Assembly (NCBI GenBank): GCA_031266655.1
Contig: JAISAP010000059.1
Coordinates: 1-49,542 of the forward strand
DNA: 49,542 nt
Origin: Holosporales bacterium
Lineage (GTDB): Bacteria > Pseudomonadota > Alphaproteobacteria > UBA3830 > JAIRMZ01
Reading direction: 5' to 3'
Shown here in pieces: positions 9,800 through 18,575 of this stretch. The notes under the pieces were generated by a model. That model saw only the letters and a program-made list of their open reading frames with translations. It was not told where the DNA came from and ran no database searches. Each line of letters starts with the position of its first letter. Position 1 is the first letter of the stretch. The position numbers were made by a program, and so were the translations under genes.

Positions 9800-10690
9800 A
9801 GGCGAGCGCACCTCGTGTGAGCAAGAATACAGCATGTTGTAGGATAGTGGGTGAGAAATGGATGCCCCTGAGGCGTAAAGATGGTGCGTTTGACGTTTGT
9901 GCCCCAAAAGCAAGCAAGCTGCACAAGCATGCTCAACACAGCGTGATCGCCTAAGGGCCTTTGGCACCAATCTGCGTGTGCCTTGGGAACATCCGGCATT
10001 TTTGCTCTGTCAGCGATGGTACAGTACGCTAACGTTGCCCTCAGGTTGTTTCGATGCATTCTTTTGCCATGCCCCGCATATCGTCTACCCTCCTCTCTGT
10101 CACAGCTTCGGCGACAAGACGGTCGTGTCTCTTCCCCATCGGTCACGCTGTCATCTTGCGTAAGCGTGATGGGCGAGCGCGCTCCCATTCTGGGTCCAGG
10201 AAGAAGCAGCACCCTTGTATCTCGTGGCCACTCTGTTCTTGTGATTTTGGTGTGGGAGCCGATACACTCCACTTCGAGAGCGCGAGCATGGGATTGGGTC
10301 GCTCCCTCTCGCCAAGCATGCCGGGCCAACGATACGGGATTGAACAGAGGCTCTGGACTAGCATCTCTTTTGCCTGTTGACCAGATGCTCCAATACACTG
10401 AGGGGAGGCGCACCTCTAGCGAATGCTTGTTGCTCTCTTCCGCCAACCAAACCCCGGAGTCTTTCCTGCGGCTCCACCCCCTCTCTTACCTCACACCCTC
10501 CTCAAAGACACCCAAATCCCTGGGATTCTCCTCAAAACTCTTCTGTACTATGAACGCTCAAAAATGCTCGTAGGTCAGGTGGCTCGTGTCTCACTTTACC
10601 GTGAACAATGTGCTCACAGACACATGCAAGAATGCCGTGCTTTTCATAAACCCCTAACCGACTGAATTTCAACATGTCGCACTCTTCCTA
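9800..10690 (-). pseudogene. probable decayed IS1595-like transposase remnant
   Basis: Minus-strand text near 10690-10490 (RRLGVYEKHGILACVCEH... then CACGAGCCACCTGACCTACGAG... CAGAAGAGTTTTGAGGAGAA) resembles the transposase remnants at about 20.0 kb and 48.9 kb. The remainder has no convincing ORF. Confidence 0.45.
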
Positions 10691-10780
10691 ACATCATGTT
10701 GCTAGGAGAGAGCCATCAGTAATAGTTTCCCTATACTTCTGAGTCGCTGTATATCTTGGTACAGCCAAGAGAGAGGGTAG

Positions 10781-11959
10781 GTGAAAATGCGGCATCTGTT
10801 GTTCGCTGTGCTCTTGTTAAACGTCAGCTTTTCTGCATTTTCTATGAGAGCTGGGAGGTCTCATCCTTGTTTTGAAAGACATGAAATTGCATCTGGACAT
10901 AGCCTCGTTCTCTATCAGGGGCGCTATTTCCAGTTAAACAAAGACGAAAACGCGCATCTTGACACGTTAAGAGAAGACTCTGACGTTGCCGCCTATCTGA
11001 AAGTACTTTTTCCCTTAGTGTCGCCATCAGTGGACAGCGATCTGTTCCCGGAGATGGGAATAAAACTGAACATTTATGGAACAACCTATTGTTGCTCTCA
11101 AGTGCAAAGTATGGACCTGTATGCGCACATAAGGGGGCACGTTTTACGAACATCGATATTGGGTGCGCACGACTTGTTTTTTCTAGGTCGCCAAGTAGTG
11201 GCCACCATCTTGGGGTCCCGCCCTGTAAATAATGCGGATGTACTTCACCCGGTGTTGGAAGCTTATCGAAACGTTTGCCTGACGTTCGGAATCTCCTTGT
11301 CCCAGATCTTGCATGTCTCTTGCCAAGACGGCCCCAATCAGGGTATTTCGCAGGGAGAAAAGCCTATCTCTGATTGTTTTTGCGCAGCGGTGGATCCTGA
11401 AAAGGATCTGCATCTCTTGCCTTGCGAGCAACAACTCATCATGTCCGCCTGGTTCGGCGCTTATCCCTTTACCAGCAGCTTGCCCCAGCTAGTGACGCTC
11501 TTGGAGAAATTAGCAGTAGGCGGCTGTCTTGTATTGATCGATACCCTCCTCTACTTGGGGAAGGAGCCTCACTCGGAGAAAGTGCCCTTGGATTGCCCCC
11601 CGGATGACCCACCAGCACACTTCTTGATACAGTACTTTTCTGATGAAGACCCGTGGGAACTCCCCTCAGGACGCTTCTCAGTACGAGAATTTTCTGATTA
11701 TAGAGCGTTTTTCGTTTTCTTCACAGAATTGCCTCATGTGGGCGCGCGACTTGCAAGTTTGCTCGTTCCCTTCTTTTGTGGCGGTTTCATGCGGTGTGCA
11801 CCGTCTTTCCCTGATGGTTCAGGGCATCCTGCATATCAGGAGAGGCGACGTGCCAGTTTCGTAGAGCAATGGAACGGAAATCTTCTGAGGGCCGTGCACT
11901 CCGCTCTGGAAAGTAATGAATTTCGTGTGCACCTCATCGAGAAACTGCCGCCTGCGTAA
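10781..11959 (+). CDS. secreted protein of unknown function (paralog of 12063..13673)
   Basis: Signal peptide MKMRHLLFAVLLLNVSFSAFSMR; shares C-terminal region (LGxQVVxTxLGS...DxLHxVL..Y....FGIxLSxxLHxSC) with the next gene. Confidence 0.75.
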   Translation: MKMRHLLFAVLLLNVSFSAFSMRAGRSHPCFERHEIASGHSLVLYQGRYFQLNKDENAHLDTLREDSDVAAYLKVLFPLVSPSVDSDLFPEMGIKLNIYGTTYCCSQVQSMDLYAHIRGHVLRTSILGAHDLFFLGRQVVATILGSRPVNNADVLHPVLEAYRNVCLTFGISLSQILHVSCQDGPNQGISQGEKPISDCFCAAVDPEKDLHLLPCEQQLIMSAWFGAYPFTSSLPQLVTLLEKLAVGGCLVLIDTLLYLGKEPHSEKVPLDCPPDDPPAHFLIQYFSDEDPWELPSGRFSVREFSDYRAFFVFFTELPHVGARLASLLVPFFCGGFMRCAPSFPDGSGHPAYQERRRASFVEQWNGNLLRAVHSALESNEFRVHLIEKLPPA

Positions 11960-12062
11960 TCGTTGTCCGCGGAGGGGAGCACAAACGCGCGTTTTCCCCC
12001 TCCACCCACTCTCCATAGGTGCTTTCATACATTCTTAAGGTCTCGCCCCGTACTTCTATGGA

Positions 12063-13673
12063 ATGAAGAAGGAGGGATCTATGACAATACGCAACCTGCT
12101 GTTCGCTGTATCCTTGTTGAGTATTAGCTTTGCTGCGTTTCCCATGAGAGATAGGCGTGAGATTGCTGATCCCATCCGTCCATCCAAAATTTCCGAAGAA
12201 GCCATACTCGTCTCCTATCACACGGGCCTTTTCTTCACGGACCTCAAAAGCCTTACACCCATAAACCGCGCGAACCTTTTCCTAATGGACCGTACGAATC
12301 TTTCCCTAGGGGACCTCCTGCACCTTTTCCTGAACCGTATGGACCCTATCCCAGGAGATAGCATGGGTCCTGTCTTGGTCGTAGACCCTACAGATCCCGC
12401 CTTGATACACCGTACACGCCCTATCCCAATAGACAGCATGGGTCTTGTCTGGGTGGTAGATCGTACGGATCCCACCTTGATACACCGTACGGACCTTGTG
12501 CCCGTAGACAGCATGGGTCTTGTCTTGGTAGTAGACCGTACAGACCCCGCCTTAACAGACCGTACAGACCTTGTGCCCATAGACGGTACAAATCTTGTTC
12601 CCGTAGACAGCACAGGTTTTGTCCTCATGGACTGCACAAGCCTTGCTCTCATGAACCTCCAAGAGATGGCTAATCTGCTTGGGTATCTTCAAGACGATCA
12701 AGGCATCTTTCAGAGGGCCGAGCAAGAATTCCGGCGTAGAGCAGCTATGCCTCTTATCGATAGACTGCTCTATGCTCTAACGGTGCCCAATAGTAGGTTT
12801 GATCGCACAGTCCGGTTGATGGGCCAACTTTCTGAGGCAGAGTGGGCGCGTTTTAAGGTGCATACGAGGCACAGCACCATCTCTAACGCTTTCAAGAAGT
12901 TCTACCACTTGTTTTTACCAGCAATAGCCTACCCACCTCCAGGAAGCGAACATGCGGCGTTAAGGGCATGTATTATGCAAAAACCGATATTAGATCCGCA
13001 GGACCTGCCTATTTTAGGCAATCAAGTAGTGGTAACGGTTCTGGGGTCTCTGCCCATCGGAAGAAGGGATATTCTCCACTCCGTACTTGGAGTCTATCAG
13101 GATATCTTGTTTTCGTTTGGTATCCCTTTATCTCGAGTCCTACATGGGTCTTGTGGATATGATCCAGACCATATTCCAGGTGGTGTAGAGAGCATTCAAG
13201 ACTGCCTCTGTGCAGTAATAGACCCCGGAGAAGAGGAATTGCGTTCGTTACCTGGTGACCAGCTGTTGATAATGTCATCTGGGCTCATCGCTTCTGAGTT
13301 TGTCAGAAACTCCTCTCGGTTTGCTCGTCTCGCGAATAAGTTGGCGGTAGACGGCTGTCTTATTCTCACAAATACGCCCTTCCGTTTGCAAAATGGGTTC
13401 ATGGATTTATTATCAGGACGCTTTCTCGTGAAAACATTTGCCAATTACAAAAAGTTTTTCACTTTCGCAATGCAATCTGATGATCATGGTGTGCGACTAG
13501 CAAGTTTGGTCCTTCCTTTGCTCCGGGTGGTACGACACGTCAGCATGGTAGAGGAACGCGGAGGCAACCTTGCGGAAGTGATACAATCCACTTTGAAAAA
13601 CCCCTCGCCTCCGATTCACTACGTCAAGAGGCTCCAACCTAAAGCATCTCCTGGGAGCGGTGGTAGCGCGTAG
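12063..13673 (+). CDS. secreted repeat-containing protein of unknown function
   Basis: Signal peptide MTIRNLLFAVSLLSISFAAFPMR; central degenerate about 8-aa/25-aa repeats; C-terminal region shared with 10781..11959. Confidence 0.75.
   Translation: MKKEGSMTIRNLLFAVSLLSISFAAFPMRDRREIADPIRPSKISEEAILVSYHTGLFFTDLKSLTPINRANLFLMDRTNLSLGDLLHLFLNRMDPIPGDSMGPVLVVDPTDPALIHRTRPIPIDSMGLVWVVDRTDPTLIHRTDLVPVDSMGLVLVVDRTDPALTDRTDLVPIDGTNLVPVDSTGFVLMDCTSLALMNLQEMANLLGYLQDDQGIFQRAEQEFRRRAAMPLIDRLLYALTVPNSRFDRTVRLMGQLSEAEWARFKVHTRHSTISNAFKKFYHLFLPAIAYPPPGSEHAALRACIMQKPILDPQDLPILGNQVVVTVLGSLPIGRRDILHSVLGVYQDILFSFGIPLSRVLHGSCGYDPDHIPGGVESIQDCLCAVIDPGEEELRSLPGDQLLIMSSGLIASEFVRNSSRFARLANKLAVDGCLILTNTPFRLQNGFMDLLSGRFLVKTFANYKKFFTFAMQSDDHGVRLASLVLPLLRVVRHVSMVEERGGNLAEVIQSTLKNPSPPIHYVKRLQPKASPGSGGSA
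12270..12650 (+). repeat. Coding tandem repeat, about 75 bp (25 aa) units built of about 8-aa subrepeats
   Basis: Translated units PIPGDSMGPVLVVDPTDPALIHRTR / PIPIDSMGLVWVVDRTDPTLIHRTD / LVPVDSMGLVLVVDRTDPALTDRTD and degenerate flanking units. Confidence 0.85.
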
Positions 13674-13762
13674 GACAGCGCGTATTGCTTCCCGCCGCTC
13701 CTTTCCTTGTTCCCCCACTTTCTCCCGTATAGGCTAAGGAGGAAGCGGGGGAGAGGAAAGAG

Positions 13763-15100
13763 GTGAAAGCAACGCGCTTCCTCAAGAAGAGATTTCCAGA
13801 GACTCTGTATGGAAGAGCTCTGCTGATTCTTGTGACCCCCATGATTTTCATTCAGGGGATCTCCTCTTTTGTCTTTTTCGACCGCCATTGGGAAGCTGTT
13901 ATTCGGCGTACGGCTTTCTTGAAGACGCAAGAAATGGCCTCCCTTGCGGCCCTCATGCAGGAGGCCCCTCCCGAGAAAGCCATATCCCTTGTCCAAAGGG
14001 AGGCAGCGCGCTTTGGCTTGGGTGTGGCAATCCTTCCCCCTCAAGCTTCCCAAGAGCCTTCCACCCGAAAGCTGCATGCTGCGGGAGGGCTTCTCAAGAG
14101 ATCCCTGGATGCGGTTTTTGGACAAGCGTATTCTCTGGAGGAGACGCCCTCTACCTTCGTCGTTCAGGTTTTCTTCCCATCCTACGCGTTGCGCTTCTCT
14201 TTCCCTGTCAAATCTCTTGTCCACCGCACAAGCGATATTTTCATGATGTGGCTTATTGGAACCTCTATTCTTTTTACGTTCATCGCCTGGATCTTTATGC
14301 GCAACCAGATCAAACCCATTCGGGCCCTCGCCAGAGCGGCCGATCAGTTCGGACGCACGAGCTCGTTTGACCCCATGTGTCCGGGCGGAGCGCGGGAAGT
14401 GCGCAAGGCAGGGGAGGCTTTTAACGAAATGCAGGTGCGCATTAAGCATCACATTGAGCAGCGTACAGAGATGCTGGCGGGAGTTTCCCACGACCTGCGC
14501 ACACCCCTGACACGCATGCGTTTGCACCTAGAGCTCATCCCGGACAGCGCAAGTTCTCGGGCCTTGAAGCAGGATCTTGCCGAAATGGACGGGATGGTCG
14601 CGCATTTCTTGGATTACGTGCGAGAGGAGCATCTAGAAGGGGGAGAGCGGACGGCACTTGCGCCTGTCATCCGTAAGATCGTGCAGGACTATTTCATGCC
14701 TGCCCTCTCCTGCGACTTCCATTTAGAAGAGTCTATTGTCTGCACGGTGCGCCCTCAGGAATTCCGGCGCCTTTTGTCTAATTTGCTCTCCAACTGTCAG
14801 CAACAAGCACATCACGTGCGTATAAGTCTTGTCCAAGAGGGGGAAGACGTCGTCCTCACGGTTGAAGACGATGGTCCTGGCGTCCCAGAGCAACACAGAG
14901 AGGACATCTTCCGCCCTTTCTTTCGGTTGGACCCCTCCAGGACACCTGGAAAGGGGGGAAGTGGCTTGGGCCTCTCCATCGTGCAGGGTCTGGTGACCTC
15001 TATGAAAGGGACTATCGCCCTGGGGGAGTCGTCTCTTGGGGGACTCAGCGTCACCATCCGGTTCCCCATTTCTGGATTGCCCAATGAGCCTACGGCGTGA
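13763..15100 (+). CDS. sensor histidine kinase (EnvZ-like)
   Basis: Two TM segments, HAMP-like FMRNQIKPIRALARAADQFG, H-box VSHDLRTPLTRMRLHLELI, N-box RRLLSNLLSNCQQQA, G boxes EDDGPGVP / GGSGLGLSIVQG. Confidence 0.93.
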   Translation: MKATRFLKKRFPETLYGRALLILVTPMIFIQGISSFVFFDRHWEAVIRRTAFLKTQEMASLAALMQEAPPEKAISLVQREAARFGLGVAILPPQASQEPSTRKLHAAGGLLKRSLDAVFGQAYSLEETPSTFVVQVFFPSYALRFSFPVKSLVHRTSDIFMMWLIGTSILFTFIAWIFMRNQIKPIRALARAADQFGRTSSFDPMCPGGAREVRKAGEAFNEMQVRIKHHIEQRTEMLAGVSHDLRTPLTRMRLHLELIPDSASSRALKQDLAEMDGMVAHFLDYVREEHLEGGERTALAPVIRKIVQDYFMPALSCDFHLEESIVCTVRPQEFRRLLSNLLSNCQQQAHHVRISLVQEGEDVVLTVEDDGPGVPEQHREDIFRPFFRLDPSRTPGKGGSGLGLSIVQGLVTSMKGTIALGESSLGGLSVTIRFPISGLPNEPTA

Positions 15101-16134
15101 TACTGTGCCAGCGGATTTCCCTCTTAGAAAGGATGGGAGCGGAATGCAGATGCTGAGAGACGTGGTGCGTAGAATGTGTGCCCAAATGCCTGGGTCTCTG
15201 GGGTACGTTGCTGCGCTGGTGTACAACAGCACGAGTCTGTATTCCCTAAAAAAGACTTTTCGGATGATCTCCGAACATCACCGTGATGGCCTTCTGGCGA
15301 GTGACTTCCGTTTTGGAAAAGCGATAGAGGACGGAACTTTTTCCGAGAGGATATTGGATTTTTATAGAGATGAGGAGTTGGATTGCTATAATTTCAACGG
15401 CGTTAAATTTCCTTTCCTAGATGGCAAGTCAGGGGGGGGGTGGATGTGACCTAGGCGCTCTTCGTTTAGTGTTTTTCGAGGTTTTCCTCGTTCACTGTCT
15501 CTATGGAGGAAATTACGACAAATTTCTGGTAAGCGCCTTGGGGAATCTCTGCGATAAAGGAGGCCCCTATGAGCTGGAAGACGGGGACTTTGACGTCCGT
15601 GTAAAGTCTGGAGATATCGTCATCGATGCAGGGGCCTGGTGTGGAGATTTTGGCGCTTATGCGGCTTTCAAGGGAGCGACAACCTATGCTTTTGAGATTG
15701 CCGAAGCGACCTTCAGACATCTGGAGGAAACAGCAGCCCTGAACGCAGGGAAGATCCTTCCTGTAAGAATGGGTCTTGGCAACTCTTGCAAGGAGATGAG
15801 GGTGTTCCACACAGGGAATCATGTGGGGGACCGGCTTGTCTCTTCTTCACCGAGTTCCGATGCCGGTGAAAAAGTAGAGGTGACGACGCTCGATGCGTTT
15901 GTTCAAGAGAAGAAGATTAAGAAGGTAGATTTTATCAAGGCAGATATCGAAGGGGTAGAACGCGATATGCTTGAGGGAGCTGCCTATGTTTTGAAGACAT
16001 TCGCTCCAAAATTAGCGATTTGCACGTACCACCTCCCGGATGATCCACAGGTCCTCAGAGACAGAATTCTCAGCGCGAACCCAAGGTACAAGATCGTCCA
16101 GATGCGGCATAAGCTGTACGCTTGCGTCTGCTAA
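15084..16134 (+). CDS. FkbM-family methyltransferase, interrupted by a poly-G9 tract (frame OFF as read)
   Basis: Upstream frame MSLRRDTVPADFPLRK...FPFLDGKSGGGWM* stops at 15449; downstream ORF carries VIDAGAWCGDFGAYAAFKGATTYAFEIAEATFRHLEE and LDAFVQEKKIKKVDFIKADIEGVERDML. Confidence 0.85.
15432..15440 (+). repeat. Homopolymeric G9 tract at frame junction
   Basis: ...caagtca ggggggggg tggatg...; frame 0 upstream, frame 1 downstream. Confidence 0.95.
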
Positions 16135-16280
16135 GAAAACCAGGTTCCGAGCAGATCCTTTCTTGAATTTCTAAAAAGCCCTCTCCACTCTGTCGTGTTC
16201 TGAATGTGGAAACAGAGGTTTCATTTTGCCCATGGAGGACCTTGGGTTATACGTAGAATGCGTAAGAGCAAAGGGAAGGT

Positions 16281-17249
16281 ATGCGCGTTCTCTCATGGGT
16301 TTTTCTGCTCCTTGCGGCTTCTTTGGCCAGCGCTTCCCTTCCCTACGGCGCTATCGTGGTGGATGCAGCTTCTGGAAAAGCTTTGTACAGAAAAGGAGCG
16401 GATGTACCGACGCAGCCGGCATCGCTCACGAAGATGATGACGCTCCTCTTGACGTTCAGGGAGAACGCTACCGGTCGCTTGCCCTGGGGACGAAAGCTAA
16501 GAGTTTCTGCGCATGCCGCACGACAGGCTCCTAGCTCTTTGGGGCTGTATCCTGGAAAGACAGTGACTGTGCGCCAAGCGGTGTTGGCCACGATCACCAA
16601 GTCTGCCAACGATGCCGCGGTGGTCCTCGCCGAGAACATTGCGGGATCCGAATCGGCCTTTGTCGTCAGGATGAACCAAGAAGCACGGCGTTTGGGGATG
16701 AAATCTACCGTTTTCTGCAACGCCTCGGGCCTACCGAACAAACGCCAAGTTTCGACAGCGCAGGATATGGCGCAATTGTCTCGGGAGCTGATTAGGAGAT
16801 ATCCGAAATATTATCCTTTATTCGCCACAAAAAGCTTCACGTACGACAGGCACTCCTACGTCAATCACAACAAGCTCCTTGGACGCGCGCGAGGGGGGGT
16901 TGTTGTGGACGGATTGAAGACGGGATTTGTGAACGCATCCGGCTTCAATCTGGCAGCTTCCGCCGTCAAGGGAAAGCGACGCCTGATTGTGGTCGTTCTT
17001 GGCGGTCCCAACCGTTTGTGGAGGGATGCGCGCGTGAGCCACCTGTTCCAGTACGGATTTGAGGGAAGGGCTGCTCACCCTCTGCTGGCAGTACATCGCC
17101 CTCCTCAGAAAGGGAGGACCCGCCAAGAACTCGAGGAAGACGACGTCATTGGAGACCTGATCCGGAGCTTGAATTTCGAGCCAGAAGTTGCCCCTCCTCC
17201 GAAGAATGCCAAGAAACGCAGTTCTGTCAGACATGTGAGTCAGTCTTAG
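16281..17249 (+). CDS. D-alanyl-D-alanine carboxypeptidase (PBP5/6 family)
   Basis: SLTKMMTLLLTF (SxxK), KSANDAAVVLAE (SxN), DGLKTGF (KTG). Confidence 0.95.
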   Translation: MRVLSWVFLLLAASLASASLPYGAIVVDAASGKALYRKGADVPTQPASLTKMMTLLLTFRENATGRLPWGRKLRVSAHAARQAPSSLGLYPGKTVTVRQAVLATITKSANDAAVVLAENIAGSESAFVVRMNQEARRLGMKSTVFCNASGLPNKRQVSTAQDMAQLSRELIRRYPKYYPLFATKSFTYDRHSYVNHNKLLGRARGGVVVDGLKTGFVNASGFNLAASAVKGKRRLIVVVLGGPNRLWRDARVSHLFQYGFEGRAAHPLLAVHRPPQKGRTRQELEEDDVIGDLIRSLNFEPEVAPPPKNAKKRSSVRHVSQS

Positions 17250-17311
17250 ATGTCTGCGGAAAGAGCCTTCCAACCCTTGACTCATCCCGCCTGGGGCTGG
17301 AGACTCTAGAG

Positions 17312-18574
17312 ATGTTGGAAGCTTTTCTGGCTGTAGTAGCGTCTGTTTTTTCCCTATGCGCCTGGGGGAGTGCTCCTGTAGAGGACGCTCCTTCGCCTCC
17401 ACCCCTCAAGGACAGCGTGACATTGAGTTCTGCCTATTTTGAGAGGGCGTACACCAACAAGCAACTGACGGGATTTGGTCTAGAAGTAGTGCGTTTGGGA
17501 GTGCGTGCAGAGACGCTTCTGCCATCACGGTGGGCAGTCTTTTTATGGAAGGGGTTTTGCGCCGGTATTGTCGAACGCGCCCTTGCAACCGCCCTTCGTG
17601 AGACGGGGCACGGCCTGAGACTGCGCGCATTATACAGTGATGGCGCCTACGTCCTTATGCGCGATCGAGAAGTCAAAACCATGCCTACAGAAAAGGATGA
17701 AAATTTCTTCAAGTTCTTCTTTATTAAACTCGTGAATGCGGGGGAGGCCCTGTGTTCTCCGCTACTCGAAGGGTTTGTCGCGGAGGAGCTGAGCATCACA
17801 AGCAGTGGCGATTCAAACAAGGCTAAGGATTGGCTGAAAAAGGGTGTTATTTTCCGCACTGGTGGAATCAACAACAATATTTATCTCGCCGAACTCCTCA
17901 GCAACCAGATCTTCGCGCACGAGGATGTGCCCTTCTTTGAGGGGTATTCCTATATCACCGAACAAACTAGCGGAGCGAGGTATGCTGCGCGCGCGAAAAA
18001 GGTGCAAGATGAATTGTTCGGGGCGGATTCTGTCTATGAAACGCTTGGTGTTCCTGCGACACTTGCGAACATCAAGCGTGCAGGGTGGACCTCCGTTGCT
18101 CTCAGCGGAACCACCTACTATGTAGCCTACTCCACCTGGAATGCCCTGATGGGAAAAGAGCAATCTGTGCGCCCTTTCGCATTTCGGGGAATCCGGATCC
18201 CGGACACCTTCTCTTACCTCACAACGAAAGGAGTCTCTTTTAGGACGATCAGCGAATACAACGTGCGCGACCATCTCGATCTGACGTTTGGTGCTGAGTA
18301 CATCATTTACGGGCTTTCTGCTACAGAATTTAATGTTGGGGTCAAGCAGACCCTTGATGAAGCAGGGCACGATATATCGTATGCCTGTTCTTTTACCTTT
18401 GGCCTTGGGTTGGATGTGGAAGCTTCTGTGAGAATACCCGTCTCTCAGAGGATAGCTTTGGGAGCCGATGTCGGCGTTTACTCCAGAAAAAGCCTTTTAG
18501 GAGAACGCCATTCCACCAATTTGAGAAAAGAGTACGGAGTGAATTTCTCCGTGTCTCTATCTTGGATGTATTAG
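17312..18574 (+). CDS. Putative metalloprotease-like/beta-barrel surface protein, paralog 1 (HExxH degenerated to RETGH)
   Basis: Signal peptide; TALRETGHGLRLRA; C-terminal amphipathic strands ending SVSLSWMY; paralogous to 18576..19934 and 23164..24465. Confidence 0.7.
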   Translation: MLEAFLAVVASVFSLCAWGSAPVEDAPSPPPLKDSVTLSSAYFERAYTNKQLTGFGLEVVRLGVRAETLLPSRWAVFLWKGFCAGIVERALATALRETGHGLRLRALYSDGAYVLMRDREVKTMPTEKDENFFKFFFIKLVNAGEALCSPLLEGFVAEELSITSSGDSNKAKDWLKKGVIFRTGGINNNIYLAELLSNQIFAHEDVPFFEGYSYITEQTSGARYAARAKKVQDELFGADSVYETLGVPATLANIKRAGWTSVALSGTTYYVAYSTWNALMGKEQSVRPFAFRGIRIPDTFSYLTTKGVSFRTISEYNVRDHLDLTFGAEYIIYGLSATEFNVGVKQTLDEAGHDISYACSFTFGLGLDVEASVRIPVSQRIALGADVGVYSRKSLLGERHSTNLRKEYGVNFSVSLSWMY

Positions 18575-18575
18575 C

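Noticed and set aside
9742-10446. 234-aa minus ORF (and overlapping 196-aa plus ORF) as real genes
   Set aside because: Low-complexity, Arg/His/Cys-rich composition, no recognisable motif, open on both strands; better explained as decayed mobile-element DNA.
9800-10690. RNase P RNA or tmRNA in the gene desert
   Set aside because: A GGAAAGACTCCGG string resembles RNase P P4, but other conserved regions (ACAGAA.., P4 partner) and a tmRNA tag were not found.
12218-12652. 144-aa antisense ORF over the octapeptide repeat region
   Set aside because: Opens because the coding repeat lacks stops on the other strand; no start-site or family support.
16893-16899. G7 run in the D-Ala-D-Ala carboxypeptidase gene as a fifth phase-variation tract
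   Set aside because: Run is short and the gene reads in frame through it (RARGGVVVDGLKTGF); no split ORFs.
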